DNA from: Candidatus Krumholzibacteriia bacterium
Lineage (GTDB): Bacteria; Krumholzibacteriota; Krumholzibacteriia; G020349025
Reading direction: 5' to 3'
DNA: 44,013 bases
Assembly (NCBI GenBank): GCA_035649275.1
Contig: DASRJW010000044.1
Coordinates: 1-44,013, forward strand
In this document: positions 27,080-38,476 of the stretch, piece after piece
Layout: each line of letters starts with the position of its first letter
Position numbering within the stretch: position 1 is the first letter of the stretch
Program-made: the position numbers and the translations under genes
Notes under the pieces: model-generated
The model's database searches: none
Told to the model about the DNA's origin: nothing
Seen by the model: only the letters and a program-made list of their open reading frames with translations

Positions 27080-28112
27080 GCGCGCGGACGCAGGCGCCGA
27101 GCGCGATCACGGCGCGCTCCACCGCGGCATCGTCCACGTCCATGTGCACGATCGCCCGCAAGCGCCGGGCGCCGAACTGCCCCAGCCACACGCCCTCGGC
27201 GCGCAGCGCTTCGAGCAGCGCCGGTGGCGACAGCGACTCGTCCTCGAGCTCCACGAACACGATGTTCGTCTCCGGTTCGGGGACGCGAACACCGGGCACG
27301 GCGCGGAAGCCGGCAGCGAGTCGCCGGGCGCGGGCGTGATCCTCGGCGAGACGCGCCAGGTGATGGTCGAGGGCGTGGAGACAGGCGGCGGCGAGGATCC
27401 CCACCTGGCGCATGCCGCCACCGAAGCGCTTGCGCGCCCGCCGCGCCGCGGCGATGAACTCGGTGCTTCCCGCTATGATGGAGCCCACGGGCGCGCCGAG
27501 TCCCTTGGAAAAGCACATCATGACGCTGTCGGCAGTGGCGGCCCAGGTGGCGACCGAGATCCCCGTGGCCACGCTCGCGTTCCACAATCGCGCCCCGTCC
27601 AAGTGCAAGCGGACGTCGCGGGCGCGGGCGGCGTCGGCGAGCGCCTGCAGCTGCGCCAAAGGCACGATGGCGCCTCCGTGGCGGTTGTGGGTGTTCTCGG
27701 CGCACACCAGCCGGAGCCGCGCCACGTGGTCGTCCTCGTCACTCATCGCCGCCAGCAGCGCCCCCACCGGGAGCGCCCCGCGCTCGCCTTGCACGATGTG
27801 CGCCAGGCAACCGGAGTTCGACGCCAACCCGCCCTGCTCGTAGAGGAAGATGTGCGACTCCGCCTCGAGCAGCACCTCGTCCCCGGGCCGGGTGTGGCAG
27901 ACGATGGCGATCTGATTGCCCATGGTGCCGCTCGGCACGAAGAGCGCCGCCTCTTTGCCGGCGATCTCCGCCGTGCGGCGCTCCAGCTGCTGCACCGTGG
28001 GGTCGTCGCCCAAGACGTCGTCGCCCACCTCGGCTTCCGACATGGCGCGCCGCATGGCGGGCGTCGGGCGCGTCACCGTGTCGCTGCGGAGGTCGATGGG
28101 TTTGTCGGACAT
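27057..28112 (-). CDS. ltaE: low-specificity L-threonine aldolase
   Basis: A 351-residue PLP enzyme that splits threonine or allo-threonine into glycine and acetaldehyde. The family start [18 protein letters not shown] is intact, [15 protein letters not shown] follows, and Lys203 in [12 protein letters not shown] is the PLP Schiff-base lysine. Asp172 in [10 protein letters not shown] and His86 are the other cofactor contacts. The start is ATG at 28112 and begins [11 protein letters not shown]; the frame runs open further upstream without support. Its 3' end overlaps the kinase gene by 23 bases on opposite strands. It is divergent from the racemase, with a 28-base gap that must hold both promoters. 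Confidence 0.96.
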   Translation of the reverse strand: MSDKPIDLRSDTVTRPTPAMRRAMSEAEVGDDVLGDDPTVQQLERRTAEIAGKEAALFVPSGTMGNQIAIVCHTRPGDEVLLEAESHIFLYEQGGLASNSGCLAHIVQGERGALPVGALLAAMSDEDDHVARLRLVCAENTHNRHGGAIVPLAQLQALADAARARDVRLHLDGARLWNASVATGISVATWAATADSVMMCFSKGLGAPVGSIIAGSTEFIAAARRARKRFGGGMRQVGILAAACLHALDHHLARLAEDHARARRLAAGFRAVPGVRVPEPETNIVFVELEDESLSPPALLEALRAEGVWLGQFGARRLRAIVHMDVDDAAVERAVIALGACVRALSRRARA

Positions 28113-28140
28113 GGCGGCACCCCGTACGTCAGTGTAGGCT

Positions 28141-28845
28141 ATGGCCATGATGAAGACCATCGGCCTGATCGGCGGCACGAGCTGGGTTTCGACGCTCGAG
28201 TACTACCGTCTCTTGAACATGGAGATCAACGCCCGACTCGGAGGCGACGAGGCGGCGCGCTGCATCCTCTACTCGCTCAACTTCGGTGACATCATCCGCA
28301 TCCGGGCGGTGGATCGGGACTTGGGCGGCGTCAGCGTGCTGGTCGTGGACGCGGCGCGCAAGCTCGCCGCCGCCGGCGCCGAGTGCCTGGTGCTCTGCGC
28401 CAACACCTTGCACATGTTTTCCGTCGAGGTGGAGCGAGAAGTGCGACTGCCTCTCGTGCACATCGCACGCGCCACCACGGCCGCCATCCGGGCACAGGGC
28501 TTGAGCCGCGTCGGCCTCCTCGGCACCCGCCCGACGATGGAGAAGGATTTCTACCGGCGCATTCTGGCGGAGAGCGACATCGACATGCTCGTCCCCGACG
28601 CAGCCGAGCGTACCTACGTCGACGAGGCCATCGTCGGTGAAATGACGCGCGGAGTCTTCCGCCCCGAAGTGCGCCAGCATGTCCTCTCCTTGGTGCACGA
28701 GCTGGGCGAGCGCGGCGCTCAAGGCCTCGTCATGGCTTGCACCGAGATCCCCCTCCTCCTCGCCGACACCGACCCGGGTCTACCGGCCTTCGACACCCTG
28801 GCCCTCCACGTCCATGCAGCCGTCGATTTCGCCCTCTCCGCTTGA
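28141..28845 (+). CDS. aspartate/glutamate racemase family protein
   Basis: A 234-residue cofactor-independent racemase. The two catalytic cysteines are at 86 (LCANTLHM) and 200 (ACTEIPLLL), with [19 protein letters not shown] at the start and [15 protein letters not shown] in the middle. These are all landmarks of the Asp/Glu/hydantoin racemase superfamily, closest in wording to YgeA/RacX-type amino-acid racemases. It may supply D-amino acids to the cell wall; specificity is not readable. The start may be ATG at 28141 or one of the next two ATGs (28147, 28150). The gap to the divergent aldolase is only 28 bases. Confidence 0.92.
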   Translation: MAMMKTIGLIGGTSWVSTLEYYRLLNMEINARLGGDEAARCILYSLNFGDIIRIRAVDRDLGGVSVLVVDAARKLAAAGAECLVLCANTLHMFSVEVEREVRLPLVHIARATTAAIRAQGLSRVGLLGTRPTMEKDFYRRILAESDIDMLVPDAAERTYVDEAIVGEMTRGVFRPEVRQHVLSLVHELGERGAQGLVMACTEIPLLLADTDPGLPAFDTLALHVHAAVDFALSA

Positions 28846-29031
28846 GACCGCTCCCGTGGAGGCCTCGTTCCAGGCAGTGCAACGCTTCCGACCCTTATGG
28901 CGCCCTCGGTCCAGGCCTGCTATATATGGGGCCTTCGGCCTGGCCTGGGGCTCGCCATCCTCAAGCCCCCATGGCGGAGCGCGGCCGAATGGTTCCCACC
29001 CACAGAGAACGTTATCCGGGAGAGAGTTCAG

Positions 29032-31569
<2,538 letters not shown>

Positions 31570-31676
31570 CACGAGCGCAGGGCACACCTCGGGACGGATG
31601 AATCAGGTCTATCGTTGAAGTCCGCTGCGCGTGCCGGGCGGCGAGAGACAACTCGGGCCTGGCATGCCCCTCGATC

Positions 31677-33059
31677 TCAGCGGCCGGCGTGGATGCTGGC
31701 GATCAGCTCGGCGTTGGTGGGATGGCGGTGCAGGAGCTCGAGCAGCCCTTCCATCGCCGCCGGCGGCTCCAGGTTGGCGAGCACGCGCCGGAGCAGGTAC
31801 ATGCGGGCGACAACGTCTGGCGGGTACAGCTTCTCTTCCTTGCGAGTGCCGCTCTTGGAGATGTCGATGCACGGGAAGATGCGCTGCTCGAAGAGCTTGC
31901 GCGACAGCACGAGCTCCATGTTGCCGGTGCCCTTGAACTCCTGGAAGATGACTTCGTCCATCCGCGAGCCGGTCTCGATGAGCGCCGTCCCCATCACCGT
32001 GAGGCTGCCACCACCTTCGATCTTGCGCGCCGAGCCGAACACCTGCCGCGGCGTCTGCATGGTGTTGGCGTCGAGACCACCGCTCAGCGTCCGCCCCTGA
32101 CCCTCGGTGAGGGTGTTATAGGCGCGAGCGAGGCGGGTGATCGAGTCCAGGAGGAGGAACACGTCCTTCCCGGCGAGCACAGGCTCCAGAGCCTTGCTGA
32201 GCGCCGTTTCCGCCACCCGCACGTGATCCACCGCGGTCATGTCGGAGGAGGCGGCGAGCACCTCGGCGTTGGTAGAGCGCCGGAAGTTCGTCACCTCTTC
32301 CGGGCGCTCGTCCACCAGAAGCACGAAGATCTGGATCTCCGGATGATTCTGGTGCACCGCGTTCGCCGTCTCCAGGAGGAGCATCGTTTTCCCCGCCTTC
32401 GGCGGCGAGACGATGAGACAGCGTTGCCCCTTGCCGATGGGCGCGATGAGATCGAGGGCGCGGGTGGAGAAGTTCTGCGGCGTCGTTTCGAGACGGATGC
32501 GCTCGAAGGGGTCGACGCTGGTCAGCTGCTGCAGCTGCCGCAGCAGATCCAGGAAGAGCGGCGCCGCACGCTGCGGGCCGCGCCCGCGCCGGGGACCCAG
32601 GCCGGGGCCGGGGCCCCGCAGCCGCGGACCCTGACGTATGAGGTCGTTCCTCGGGCCGCCGAGGCGTCCGGAAGGGTCGTCCCTGCCTGGACGGCGTGAG
32701 CCATCGCGACCCTGGACGCCGCTGTCGCGTCCTTCACCGCGGAAGTTCCGTCGACCATCGCGCTGCGGGTGCTGCGGACCTTGGCGCGGACCGCCGCCAC
32801 CTTGGTGACGCGGTTCGCCACCGCCCTGCCGACGCGGATCGCCCCCGCCTTGGTGGCGCGGCTCGCCACCGCCGTGGTGGCGTGGCCCACCGCCGCCCGA
32901 GCGCCGGGGCCCGCGCGATCTCTGGGGATGCGATCCTCTCAAACCGGCATCGATCTCCACGGTGTCGACCGCCTGTCCGAGCGCGGTCGAATCACGGATC
33001 GAAGAGGTGGAGCCTCGGGGGCTTCGGGCTCCCGTTGGGGTGGGACCCGTCGCGGCCAT
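31677..33059 (-). CDS. rho: Rho-type transcription termination ATPase lacking the cold-shock RNA-binding domain
   Basis: A 460-residue RecA-type hexameric helicase. The C-terminal 290 residues match Rho closely: RALDLIAPIGKGQRCLIVSP, Walker A SPPKAGKT at 218-225, DERPEEVT, Walker B VFLLLDSITRLARAYN, the Q/R-loop region SGGLDANTM, and EFKGTGNMELVLSRKL. The N-terminal 165 residues are Arg, Gly and Pro rich with five GGGxPRxx octapeptides. Usual Rho has a Rho_N helix bundle and a cold-shock fold (about 75 residues) between this kind of tail and the ATPase. Here only about 30 residues (PLFLDLLRQLQQLTSVDPFE) fill that space, so the primary RNA-binding site is missing. It may be a paralogue or may bind RNA by its Arg/Gly tail. 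The ATG at 33059 has a weak binding site. Confidence 0.93.
   Translation of the reverse strand: MAATGPTPTGARSPRGSTSSIRDSTALGQAVDTVEIDAGLRGSHPQRSRGPRRSGGGGPRHHGGGEPRHQGGGDPRRQGGGEPRHQGGGGPRQGPQHPQRDGRRNFRGEGRDSGVQGRDGSRRPGRDDPSGRLGGPRNDLIRQGPRLRGPGPGLGPRRGRGPQRAAPLFLDLLRQLQQLTSVDPFERIRLETTPQNFSTRALDLIAPIGKGQRCLIVSPPKAGKTMLLLETANAVHQNHPEIQIFVLLVDERPEEVTNFRRSTNAEVLAASSDMTAVDHVRVAETALSKALEPVLAGKDVFLLLDSITRLARAYNTLTEGQGRTLSGGLDANTMQTPRQVFGSARKIEGGGSLTVMGTALIETGSRMDEVIFQEFKGTGNMELVLSRKLFEQRIFPCIDISKSGTRKEEKLYPPDVVARMYLLRRVLANLEPPAAMEGLLELLHRHPTNAELIASIHAGR
32778..32897 (-). repeat. five tandem octapeptide repeats (24-bp units) within rho
   Basis: Residues 55-94 of the Rho protein read GGGGPRHH, GGGEPRHQ, GGGDPRRQ, GGGEPRHQ and GGGGPRQG. 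The 24-bp DNA units are imperfect copies, as expected from recent slippage or unequal crossover. Such low-complexity Arg/Gly tracts bind RNA and can promote condensates in other Rho proteins. Confidence 0.8.
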
Positions 33060-33166
33060 GGCCGCCGGGGAACCTGCGAAATAGCATAGTCCGCCGGGCG
33101 GCGCGTGTCACGCGAGAACGCAAGGCCGTACCACACCCAAGCGGTCACCCGCCTGTGGCGCGGGAT

Positions 33167-33703
33167 TCACGCGGCCAACGGGGCCGGCTCGTGCCGGTGC
33201 CTGCGCCGGCGCAAAAGCACCCGGACGAGTCCGGCGAGACCCCAGGCGAGGACGAGGAGGGAGGCGAGGAAGTAGGTGCGCAAGCCCGGCCCGGGGCGCA
33301 CCGAGGCCAGAGGAATGAACCCGAGGGCTTTGGTCCCCGCGTTCTCCACCATGCGGTAGGCAAACCACGAAACCAAGCACATGAGCGCGCCGGTTGCCAG
33401 GTGCACGATCGCGGCCAGCGTGGCGCCACGCCGGCGGCCGGCGACGAGGATGCCCGCTCCCACGGTCAGCAGCAGGCTGAGGAGCACGAGCACCATGGCT
33501 TCCGGGCTCCGCGAGATGCCCCAGAAGAGAACGACACGCGCTTTCGCCCAGGGCTGGGTGAACGAGTAGACCGCGAGTCCTACCGGGAAGAGGAGCCAGA
33601 GACTGTAGAGGAGCCGCAGCGCCCATGGAGGCAGGCGGCGGATCCGCAGCTTCCACTTGGGAAGGCGGCGCAGTTTGGGGCGCCGGAGCCGCATCGCGCG
33701 CAC
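33167..33703 (-). CDS. small multi-pass membrane protein, unknown function
   Basis: A 178-residue membrane protein I cannot assign. A very basic N-terminus (MRAMRLRRPKLRRLPKWKLRIRR) precedes four hydrophobic segments at about 33-50 (LYSLWLLFPVGLAVYSF), 71-89 (MVLVLLSLLLTVGAGILVAG), 96-113 and 142-161. By the positive-inside rule both ends are cytoplasmic, since the tail is also basic (LRRRRHRHE). No catalytic motif is visible. It is 107 bases upstream of rho on the same strand, so the two may share a transcript. Confidence 0.65.
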   Translation of the reverse strand: MRAMRLRRPKLRRLPKWKLRIRRLPPWALRLLYSLWLLFPVGLAVYSFTQPWAKARVVLFWGISRSPEAMVLVLLSLLLTVGAGILVAGRRRGATLAAIVHLATGALMCLVSWFAYRMVENAGTKALGFIPLASVRPGPGLRTYFLASLLVLAWGLAGLVRVLLRRRRHRHEPAPLAA

Positions 33704-33839
33704 TATAAGACGCAGGTGCCGCGGCGATCACCACGTCAATTCCTGTGCCTGTACCGGGCCTCGCGGCGGCCACCACGCCGCACCTCGAGGAAACGCTCCC
33801 GGCCGTCAGTCGAGGCGAATGCCGCAGAGAATCCTTCAC

Positions 33840-35429
33840 TCACTGCAGAAGCGTGAGCTTGCGCCGCGCCGTCTCCTTGCCGCCGGTCTCGAGTCGCAGC
33901 GAGTACACGCCGGCGGCCACGGAGACACCGCGCTCCGTCTTACCATCCCAACCAATGGAGCCAAACGTTCCTTGCACCGGACCGAGCGTCCGCACCAGAC
34001 GGCCAGCCGCGTCGTAGATGCGCAAGCGTGCCGTTTCGGGGCGCACCAATCGGTAACGAATCGTGAGGCCTTGCTGCACGGGGGCGGGGTTCGGGAAAGC
34101 CTGGAGGCCGGCGTTGCCGGGCACGTCCAAGGCGTCGGTCACCGTGGTATCGACGATCCGATACAGACCCCGGGAGAGACTGCCGCCGTCCGAGAGAACC
34201 ATGAAGTAGAGCCCACCGTCCGGTCCTGTCTGCAGGTCGGAGATGAAGTCGATCCCTGATGCCCACTGCTGGGGATTCGCTTGCCCTGGGACAGCGGGCG
34301 CGACGCTCCAGTTGCTCCCTGACCGCACCAAACGCCGAATGAAGCCGTTGTAGACGTCGGCGAGGAACAGATTCCCGTCGTAAGCGAAGGGGAAGCTGCT
34401 CGCCGAACCCGGTACGCGCCGGTAGAGCGGGCCGCCGATGACCGAAGCGCTGCCCCCCGAGGGATTGGGGTAGACATAAATCGGAGAGGTGAAAGGAGGA
34501 TCCAGGGTGCAACTGACGCTGCGGGATTCCAAACCCTCGAAGGCGGGCCAGCCATAGTTGTTGCCTACATATCCGTCGTATGTGGCGACATCCATCTCCT
34601 CCCAAGAATCTTCTCCCACGTCCCCGATGTAGACATCGTTGGTCAAGGGATCGATGCAGAAGCGGAAGGGATTGCGGAGCCCCGCGGCGAAGACCAGACG
34701 CGCGTTCTCGTTTGGTCCTGGGAAGGGGTTGTCCGGCGGCGTGATCGCCCCCTTCGCGGGCGGGCCGCCCCCGGTTCCGGGCATGTTCGCGACATCGAGA
34801 CGCAGGATCTTTCCGGTCAGCAAGTTCGTGTCCTGGGCATTGCAGTTGAAGGCATCGTCCCCGATGCTCACATAAAGGAACCCATCCGGGCCGAAGCGGA
34901 GCGTGCCGCCGTTGTGGTTCGAGTTCACGTCGGCGATGCCACCGAGGATCACGTAGGGACTCGCGAGGGTCACGCTCGTGCTCGCTGGATTCGAGAGGGC
35001 GCCGCTCGCCTGGCGCATGGTCACCCGGATGGTCCCGTCGTTGTAGGTGCCGTGGAAGTAGAGATAGGGCCGCGTCGGCCAGGCCGGGTCCACCGCGATC
35101 CCGAGGAGACCGCGCTCGCCGAAGACTTGCAGCCCCGAGGTGGTCGCGATCACCGCCGAGGTGCTCGACCCGACCGCCGCCAGGCGCACGTTGCCGGTGT
35201 CCTTCTCGATGATGAGAGTGCGCCCATCGGGAAGGAAGGCGAAGCCGACGGTAGAGCCGCCGAAGGGCTCGCCCACGACGGCTTGCAAGGCGAAGCCACT
35301 GGGTACCGACTGAGCCTGCACTGCGACAGCGCCGGCAAGGCCAGCCACTGTGGCCAAGAACCATGGCAGCAACTGCTGCCAGACGGACCGCGGGAGGCCT
35401 TGCCTCGGGTCAGGAGAAGAGCTGTGCAT
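33840..35429 (-). CDS. exported PQQ-dependent sugar dehydrogenase-like protein with FlgD/T9SS-type tail
   Basis: A 529-residue exported beta-propeller. After a signal peptide (to about residue 40, AVAVQAQS) the six-bladed glucose/sorbosone dehydrogenase fold follows: FLPDGRTLIIEKDTG, GERGLLGIAVDPAW, NHNGGTLRFGPDGFLYVSIGD, TGKILRLDV, GLRNPFRFCID and GDVGEDSWEE. The histidine of NHNGG is the usual catalytic/PQQ site, suggesting sugar oxidation at the cell surface. The last 85 residues (FPNPAPVQQG, LRIYDAAGRLVRTL, WDGKTERG, VAAGVYSLRLETGG) form a FlgD/Por-type Ig tail that serves as a sorting domain in FCB bacteria. The start is ATG at 35429 behind GGAGGTG, six bases away. Confidence 0.9.
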   Translation of the reverse strand: MHSSSPDPRQGLPRSVWQQLLPWFLATVAGLAGAVAVQAQSVPSGFALQAVVGEPFGGSTVGFAFLPDGRTLIIEKDTGNVRLAAVGSSTSAVIATTSGLQVFGERGLLGIAVDPAWPTRPYLYFHGTYNDGTIRVTMRQASGALSNPASTSVTLASPYVILGGIADVNSNHNGGTLRFGPDGFLYVSIGDDAFNCNAQDTNLLTGKILRLDVANMPGTGGGPPAKGAITPPDNPFPGPNENARLVFAAGLRNPFRFCIDPLTNDVYIGDVGEDSWEEMDVATYDGYVGNNYGWPAFEGLESRSVSCTLDPPFTSPIYVYPNPSGGSASVIGGPLYRRVPGSASSFPFAYDGNLFLADVYNGFIRRLVRSGSNWSVAPAVPGQANPQQWASGIDFISDLQTGPDGGLYFMVLSDGGSLSRGLYRIVDTTVTDALDVPGNAGLQAFPNPAPVQQGLTIRYRLVRPETARLRIYDAAGRLVRTLGPVQGTFGSIGWDGKTERGVSVAAGVYSLRLETGGKETARRKLTLLQ

Positions 35430-35491
35430 GCAACACCTCCATACTCGAGGAGCGCCTTGGTCGACGTCGCTGCTGGAATGCTACCGGTTCT

Positions 35492-35503
35492 CTCCCTAGG
35501 GAG
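35492..35503. promoter_or_regulatory. 12-bp perfect palindrome in a divergent promoter region
   Basis: CTCCCTAGGGAG is exactly self-complementary and lies in the 239-bp gap between the PQQ dehydrogenase (minus) and the AmgK-RapZ fusion (plus), about 63 bases upstream of the former start. It could be an operator, but a chance palindrome is possible. Confidence 0.2.
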
Positions 35504-35668
35504 GTATGCGGACTTGACCCGGTTTTCCCCGAGGAAGACTCCTGAAGGGCGCCGAAGATCCGATTCACTTGCGACCCTGGATCGTGTAAAAACATGGGCG
35601 CGGCCGGATCCGGGCGCTGGAGCCCGTGACCAGGCCTGTCCTCGGGTCGTGCGGCGGGGTGGAGGCGC

Positions 35669-37099
35669 GTGGAAGAAGCTCTCCTGCAGTTGTTCCAGGC
35701 GCGTTACGGCGCCGTGGACAACCTGGCTCCCCTGAAGAGCGACGGTTCCGGTCGCAAGTACTGGCGGCTTTCCGGCGCTGGGCGGACTGCCGTCGGCGTG
35801 CATGGCCCCGACGCCGACGAGAATCGGGCCTTCCTGGTGTTCTCACGCCACTTTCGCCAGTGCGGCCTGCCCGTGCCGGAGATCTACGCAGAGGACGCGG
35901 CGCACGGCGTCTACCTGCAGGAAGATCTCGGTGACATCACGCTCTTCGGCTTCCTCGCCGGGCACCGCCTCCCGAGCGGATTCCCTCCCGCCGCGACGGC
36001 GCTGTACGAAAAGGTGGTACGCCTTCTGCCGCGCTTCCAGATCGAAGCGGGCCGCACTCTGAACTACGAGGTCTGCTACCCGCGACCTAGCTTCGACCAG
36101 CGTTCCATCCTCTGGGATCTCAACTACTTCAAGTACTACTTCCTGCGCCTGGCCGGCATCCCCTTCCACGAACAGCAGCTGGAGGACGATTTCCAGCGCT
36201 TCGCCGCTTTCCTGCTCGAGGCCGGACAGGGTCATTTCCTCTACCGTGATTTCCAGTCGCGGAACATCATGATCCGGAACGGCGAGCCCTGGTTCATCGA
36301 CTACCAGGGCGGCCGGCGCGGGCCGCTGCAATACGACATCGCCTCGCTGCTCTACGACGCCAAGGCGGACGTGCCGCCGCAGCTGCGCGACCGCTTGTTG
36401 CATGTCTATCTCGATGCCGCCAACGAAATCGCCCCGCTGCAGCGCGAGCGCTTCCTGCACTACTACCCGGCTTACGTCCTTGTCCGGATCATGCAGGCCA
36501 TGGGGGCTTACGGCTTGCGCGGCTTCTACGAGCGCAAGACGCACTTCCTGCAGAGCATCCCTTACGCGGTGCGCAACCTCGAGTACCTGCTGCAGACGTC
36601 GCCGCTTCCGGTGGAGCTGCCGGCTCTCTCCCGGGTGTTCCAGGCCCTGGTGTCGAGCTCCAAGCTGCGCCATTACGGGCAGGTCGACCTGCAGCTCACC
36701 GTGCGCGTGCAGAGCTTTTCGTTCAAGGAGGGCATGCCCCAGGACGACAGCGGCCACGGCGGCGGCTTCGTCTTCGACTGCCGCGCCTTGCCGAATCCCG
36801 GGCGGCACGAGCGCTTCGCGCCCCTCACCGGCAAAGACCGCGAGGTCGCCGACTTCCTCAAGAACGATGCCGCGGTGCGCGAGTTCCTCCGCCACGCCAT
36901 CGCTCTCGTCGACCGCAGCGTGGAGAACTACCGGAACCGCAACTTCACCAATCTCACCGTGGCCTTCGGCTGTACCGGCGGGCGCCACCGCTCGGTGTAC
37001 TGCGCCGAGCGCCTCGCCGAGCACCTGCGGCTGCAACATCCCGTGCAGGTGAAGGTCGCCCACCTGGCTCTCGAACCGGCCGCCGCCCCAGCGTCATGA
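35669..37099 (+). CDS. AmgK-like sugar kinase fused to RapZ C-terminal domain
   Basis: A 476-residue two-part protein. Residues 1 to about 325 are a choline/aminoglycoside kinase fold close to AmgK: DGSGRKYWRL near the nucleotide loop, LYRDFQSRNIMIRNG with the catalytic Asp194, and FIDYQGGRRGPLQYDIASLL with the metal-binding Asp211. AmgK phosphorylates the anomeric hydroxyl of MurNAc or GlcNAc in wall recycling. Residues 341-455 match the RapZ C-terminal domain: FDCRALPNPGRHERFAPLTG and GCTGGRHRSVYCAERLAEHL, which in RapZ binds glucosamine-6-phosphate. The RapZ N-terminal P-loop domain is absent. The next gene starts inside its stop codon. The start is GTG at 35669 behind GGTGGAGG. Confidence 0.93.
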   Translation: MEEALLQLFQARYGAVDNLAPLKSDGSGRKYWRLSGAGRTAVGVHGPDADENRAFLVFSRHFRQCGLPVPEIYAEDAAHGVYLQEDLGDITLFGFLAGHRLPSGFPPAATALYEKVVRLLPRFQIEAGRTLNYEVCYPRPSFDQRSILWDLNYFKYYFLRLAGIPFHEQQLEDDFQRFAAFLLEAGQGHFLYRDFQSRNIMIRNGEPWFIDYQGGRRGPLQYDIASLLYDAKADVPPQLRDRLLHVYLDAANEIAPLQRERFLHYYPAYVLVRIMQAMGAYGLRGFYERKTHFLQSIPYAVRNLEYLLQTSPLPVELPALSRVFQALVSSSKLRHYGQVDLQLTVRVQSFSFKEGMPQDDSGHGGGFVFDCRALPNPGRHERFAPLTGKDREVADFLKNDAAVREFLRHAIALVDRSVENYRNRNFTNLTVAFGCTGGRHRSVYCAERLAEHLRLQHPVQVKVAHLALEPAAAPAS

Positions 37100-37833
37100 A
37101 AGCGATGGTCCTGGCCGCGGGGGTCGGCAGCCGGCTCCGGCCACTCACGGACCAGCGTCCGAAGGCCCTCCTCGAGATCGCCGGCCGGCCCATGCTGGAA
37201 ATCGTCCTCGCCCGGCTCGCTGCAGCAGGCGTGCGTGAAGTCATGGTCAACGTCCACCACCACGCCGAGCAAGCGGAGCGCTACCTTCGCGGTTGCACAC
37301 ACCTCGGCCTGCGCATCGAGATCTCCCGTGAGGCCGAGCTCCTCGACACCGGTGGTGGCCTGAAGAAAGCCGCCGCCTTTTTCGCCGGCACGGAGCCCTT
37401 CTTCGTCCACAACGCCGACGTGGTGAGCGGCGTGGATCTGCGGCGACTCGGCGAGGCTCACGCCGCAAGCGGCGCCGTCGCCTTGCTCTCGGTACGGGAG
37501 CGCCCGGCTTCGCGCCTCCTCCTTTTCGACACCGAGGATCGTCTCTGCGGCTGGGAGAACCCAGCGACGGGTGTGCGCCAATGGGCCGCGGGCCCCGTCG
37601 CCTCGGTGAGGCGCCTCGGCTTCGACGGCATCCAGGTGCTGTCGCCCAAGATCTTCAACGACTTCGTCGAGACCGGGGCTTTCTCACTCACCCAGGCCTA
37701 CTTGCGCCTCGCCGGCCAAGGGAAGCGCATCCTCGCCTGGCGCGCCGATGCCTACTACTGGGCCGACATCGGTTCCGTGGACAAGCTCGCCGCGGTCGAG
37801 CGGCACGTCGCCGCCCACGGTCTGCCGGCTTGA
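37096..37833 (+). CDS. murU: MurNAc-alpha-1-phosphate uridylyltransferase (MurU-like nucleotidyltransferase)
   Basis: A 245-residue sugar-1-phosphate nucleotidyltransferase. The signature MVLAAGVGSRLRPLTDQRPKALLEIAGRPML with GxGxRLxPxTxxxPK is complete. LDTGGGLKKA, HNADVV with the metal-binding Asp, and GFDGIQVLSPK follow; WADIGSVDKL ends the active site. With the AmgK-like kinase it would turn recycled MurNAc (or GlcNAc) into UDP-MurNAc, bypassing GlcNAc-based synthesis and the fosfomycin-sensitive MurA step. The ATG overlaps the upstream stop (ATGA), which indicates translational coupling. MurU is inferred mainly from this partner, since other hexose-1-phosphate nucleotidyltransferases share the motifs. 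Confidence 0.87.
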   Translation: MKAMVLAAGVGSRLRPLTDQRPKALLEIAGRPMLEIVLARLAAAGVREVMVNVHHHAEQAERYLRGCTHLGLRIEISREAELLDTGGGLKKAAAFFAGTEPFFVHNADVVSGVDLRRLGEAHAASGAVALLSVRERPASRLLLFDTEDRLCGWENPATGVRQWAAGPVASVRRLGFDGIQVLSPKIFNDFVETGAFSLTQAYLRLAGQGKRILAWRADAYYWADIGSVDKLAAVERHVAAHGLPA

Positions 37834-37990
37834 GGGACCGATCTCCGGGTCCTGGATCGGGACCTGATCGGAAGGACCTGCCCCGAGGGACCGGGCTTGG
37901 TGGACCTGTTACGATGCCCGGAAGCCGCGGCGTCCGCCGGACCCGGTCCGGTCCGACATCGAGGCGCCACGATGACACCGGGAGCTGCTC

Positions 37991-38473
37991 ATGACTGCAG
38001 CAGAACGTCAGGCGTTGATCGCGCGCTACGGTGAAGGCGTGCGGCAGTTCGAGGAAGCACTGGCCACGGTGCCGGCCGAAGCGATGCAGTGGCGACCGGG
38101 GCCGAACAAGTGGTCGGCCCACGAGGTCGCGGTGCACTGCGCCGACAGTGAAACCAACGGGGCCATACGCATCCGCTTCCTCGTCGGCGAGTCCAATCCC
38201 ACCCTGCTCGGCTACGACCAGGACGCCTGGACGCGCACCTTCGATTACCACGCCTACCCGCTCGACGTGGCGCGGGCGCAGGTGCAAGCCGTGCGGCGCT
38301 ACACTCACGAGATGATCCGCCGGCTTCCCGAGAGCGCCTGGTCGCGCGAGGGGACGCACACGGAGGTCGGGCGCTACACGGCGGAGGACTGGCTGCGGAT
38401 CTACGCCGAGCACCTGGAGGTCCACGCACGCCAGATCAGGCGCAACGTGGACGCCTGGCGCGCGGCGCGCTGA
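37991..38473 (+). CDS. DinB family four-helix protein
   Basis: A 160-residue DinB-like metal-binding bundle. The pattern RYGEGVRQFEEALATVPAEA, then WRPGPNKWSAHEVAVHCADSE, then LRIYAEHLEVHARQIRRNV gives the three histidines (49, 142 and 146 or close by) that bind a divalent metal in this family. Related proteins include thiol transferases and DNA-damage-induced proteins; the actual reaction here is unknown. The start ATG at 37991 has GGGAG upstream. It is only three bases before the next gene, so the two probably form one transcript. Confidence 0.9.
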   Translation: MTAAERQALIARYGEGVRQFEEALATVPAEAMQWRPGPNKWSAHEVAVHCADSETNGAIRIRFLVGESNPTLLGYDQDAWTRTFDYHAYPLDVARAQVQAVRRYTHEMIRRLPESAWSREGTHTEVGRYTAEDWLRIYAEHLEVHARQIRRNVDAWRAAR

Positions 38474-38476
38474 GCC

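Noticed and set aside
32761-32910. CRISPR-like repeats at the GCC-rich array
   Set aside because: The 24-bp units are directly adjacent, without spacers, and encode in-frame octapeptides of Rho.
32708-33059. Idea that the Arg/Gly-rich N-terminus of Rho is not coding
   Set aside because: It is continuous in frame with the ATPase core, begins at an ATG, and resembles Arg/Gly tails of known Rho proteins. A later GTG start would only shorten the tail.
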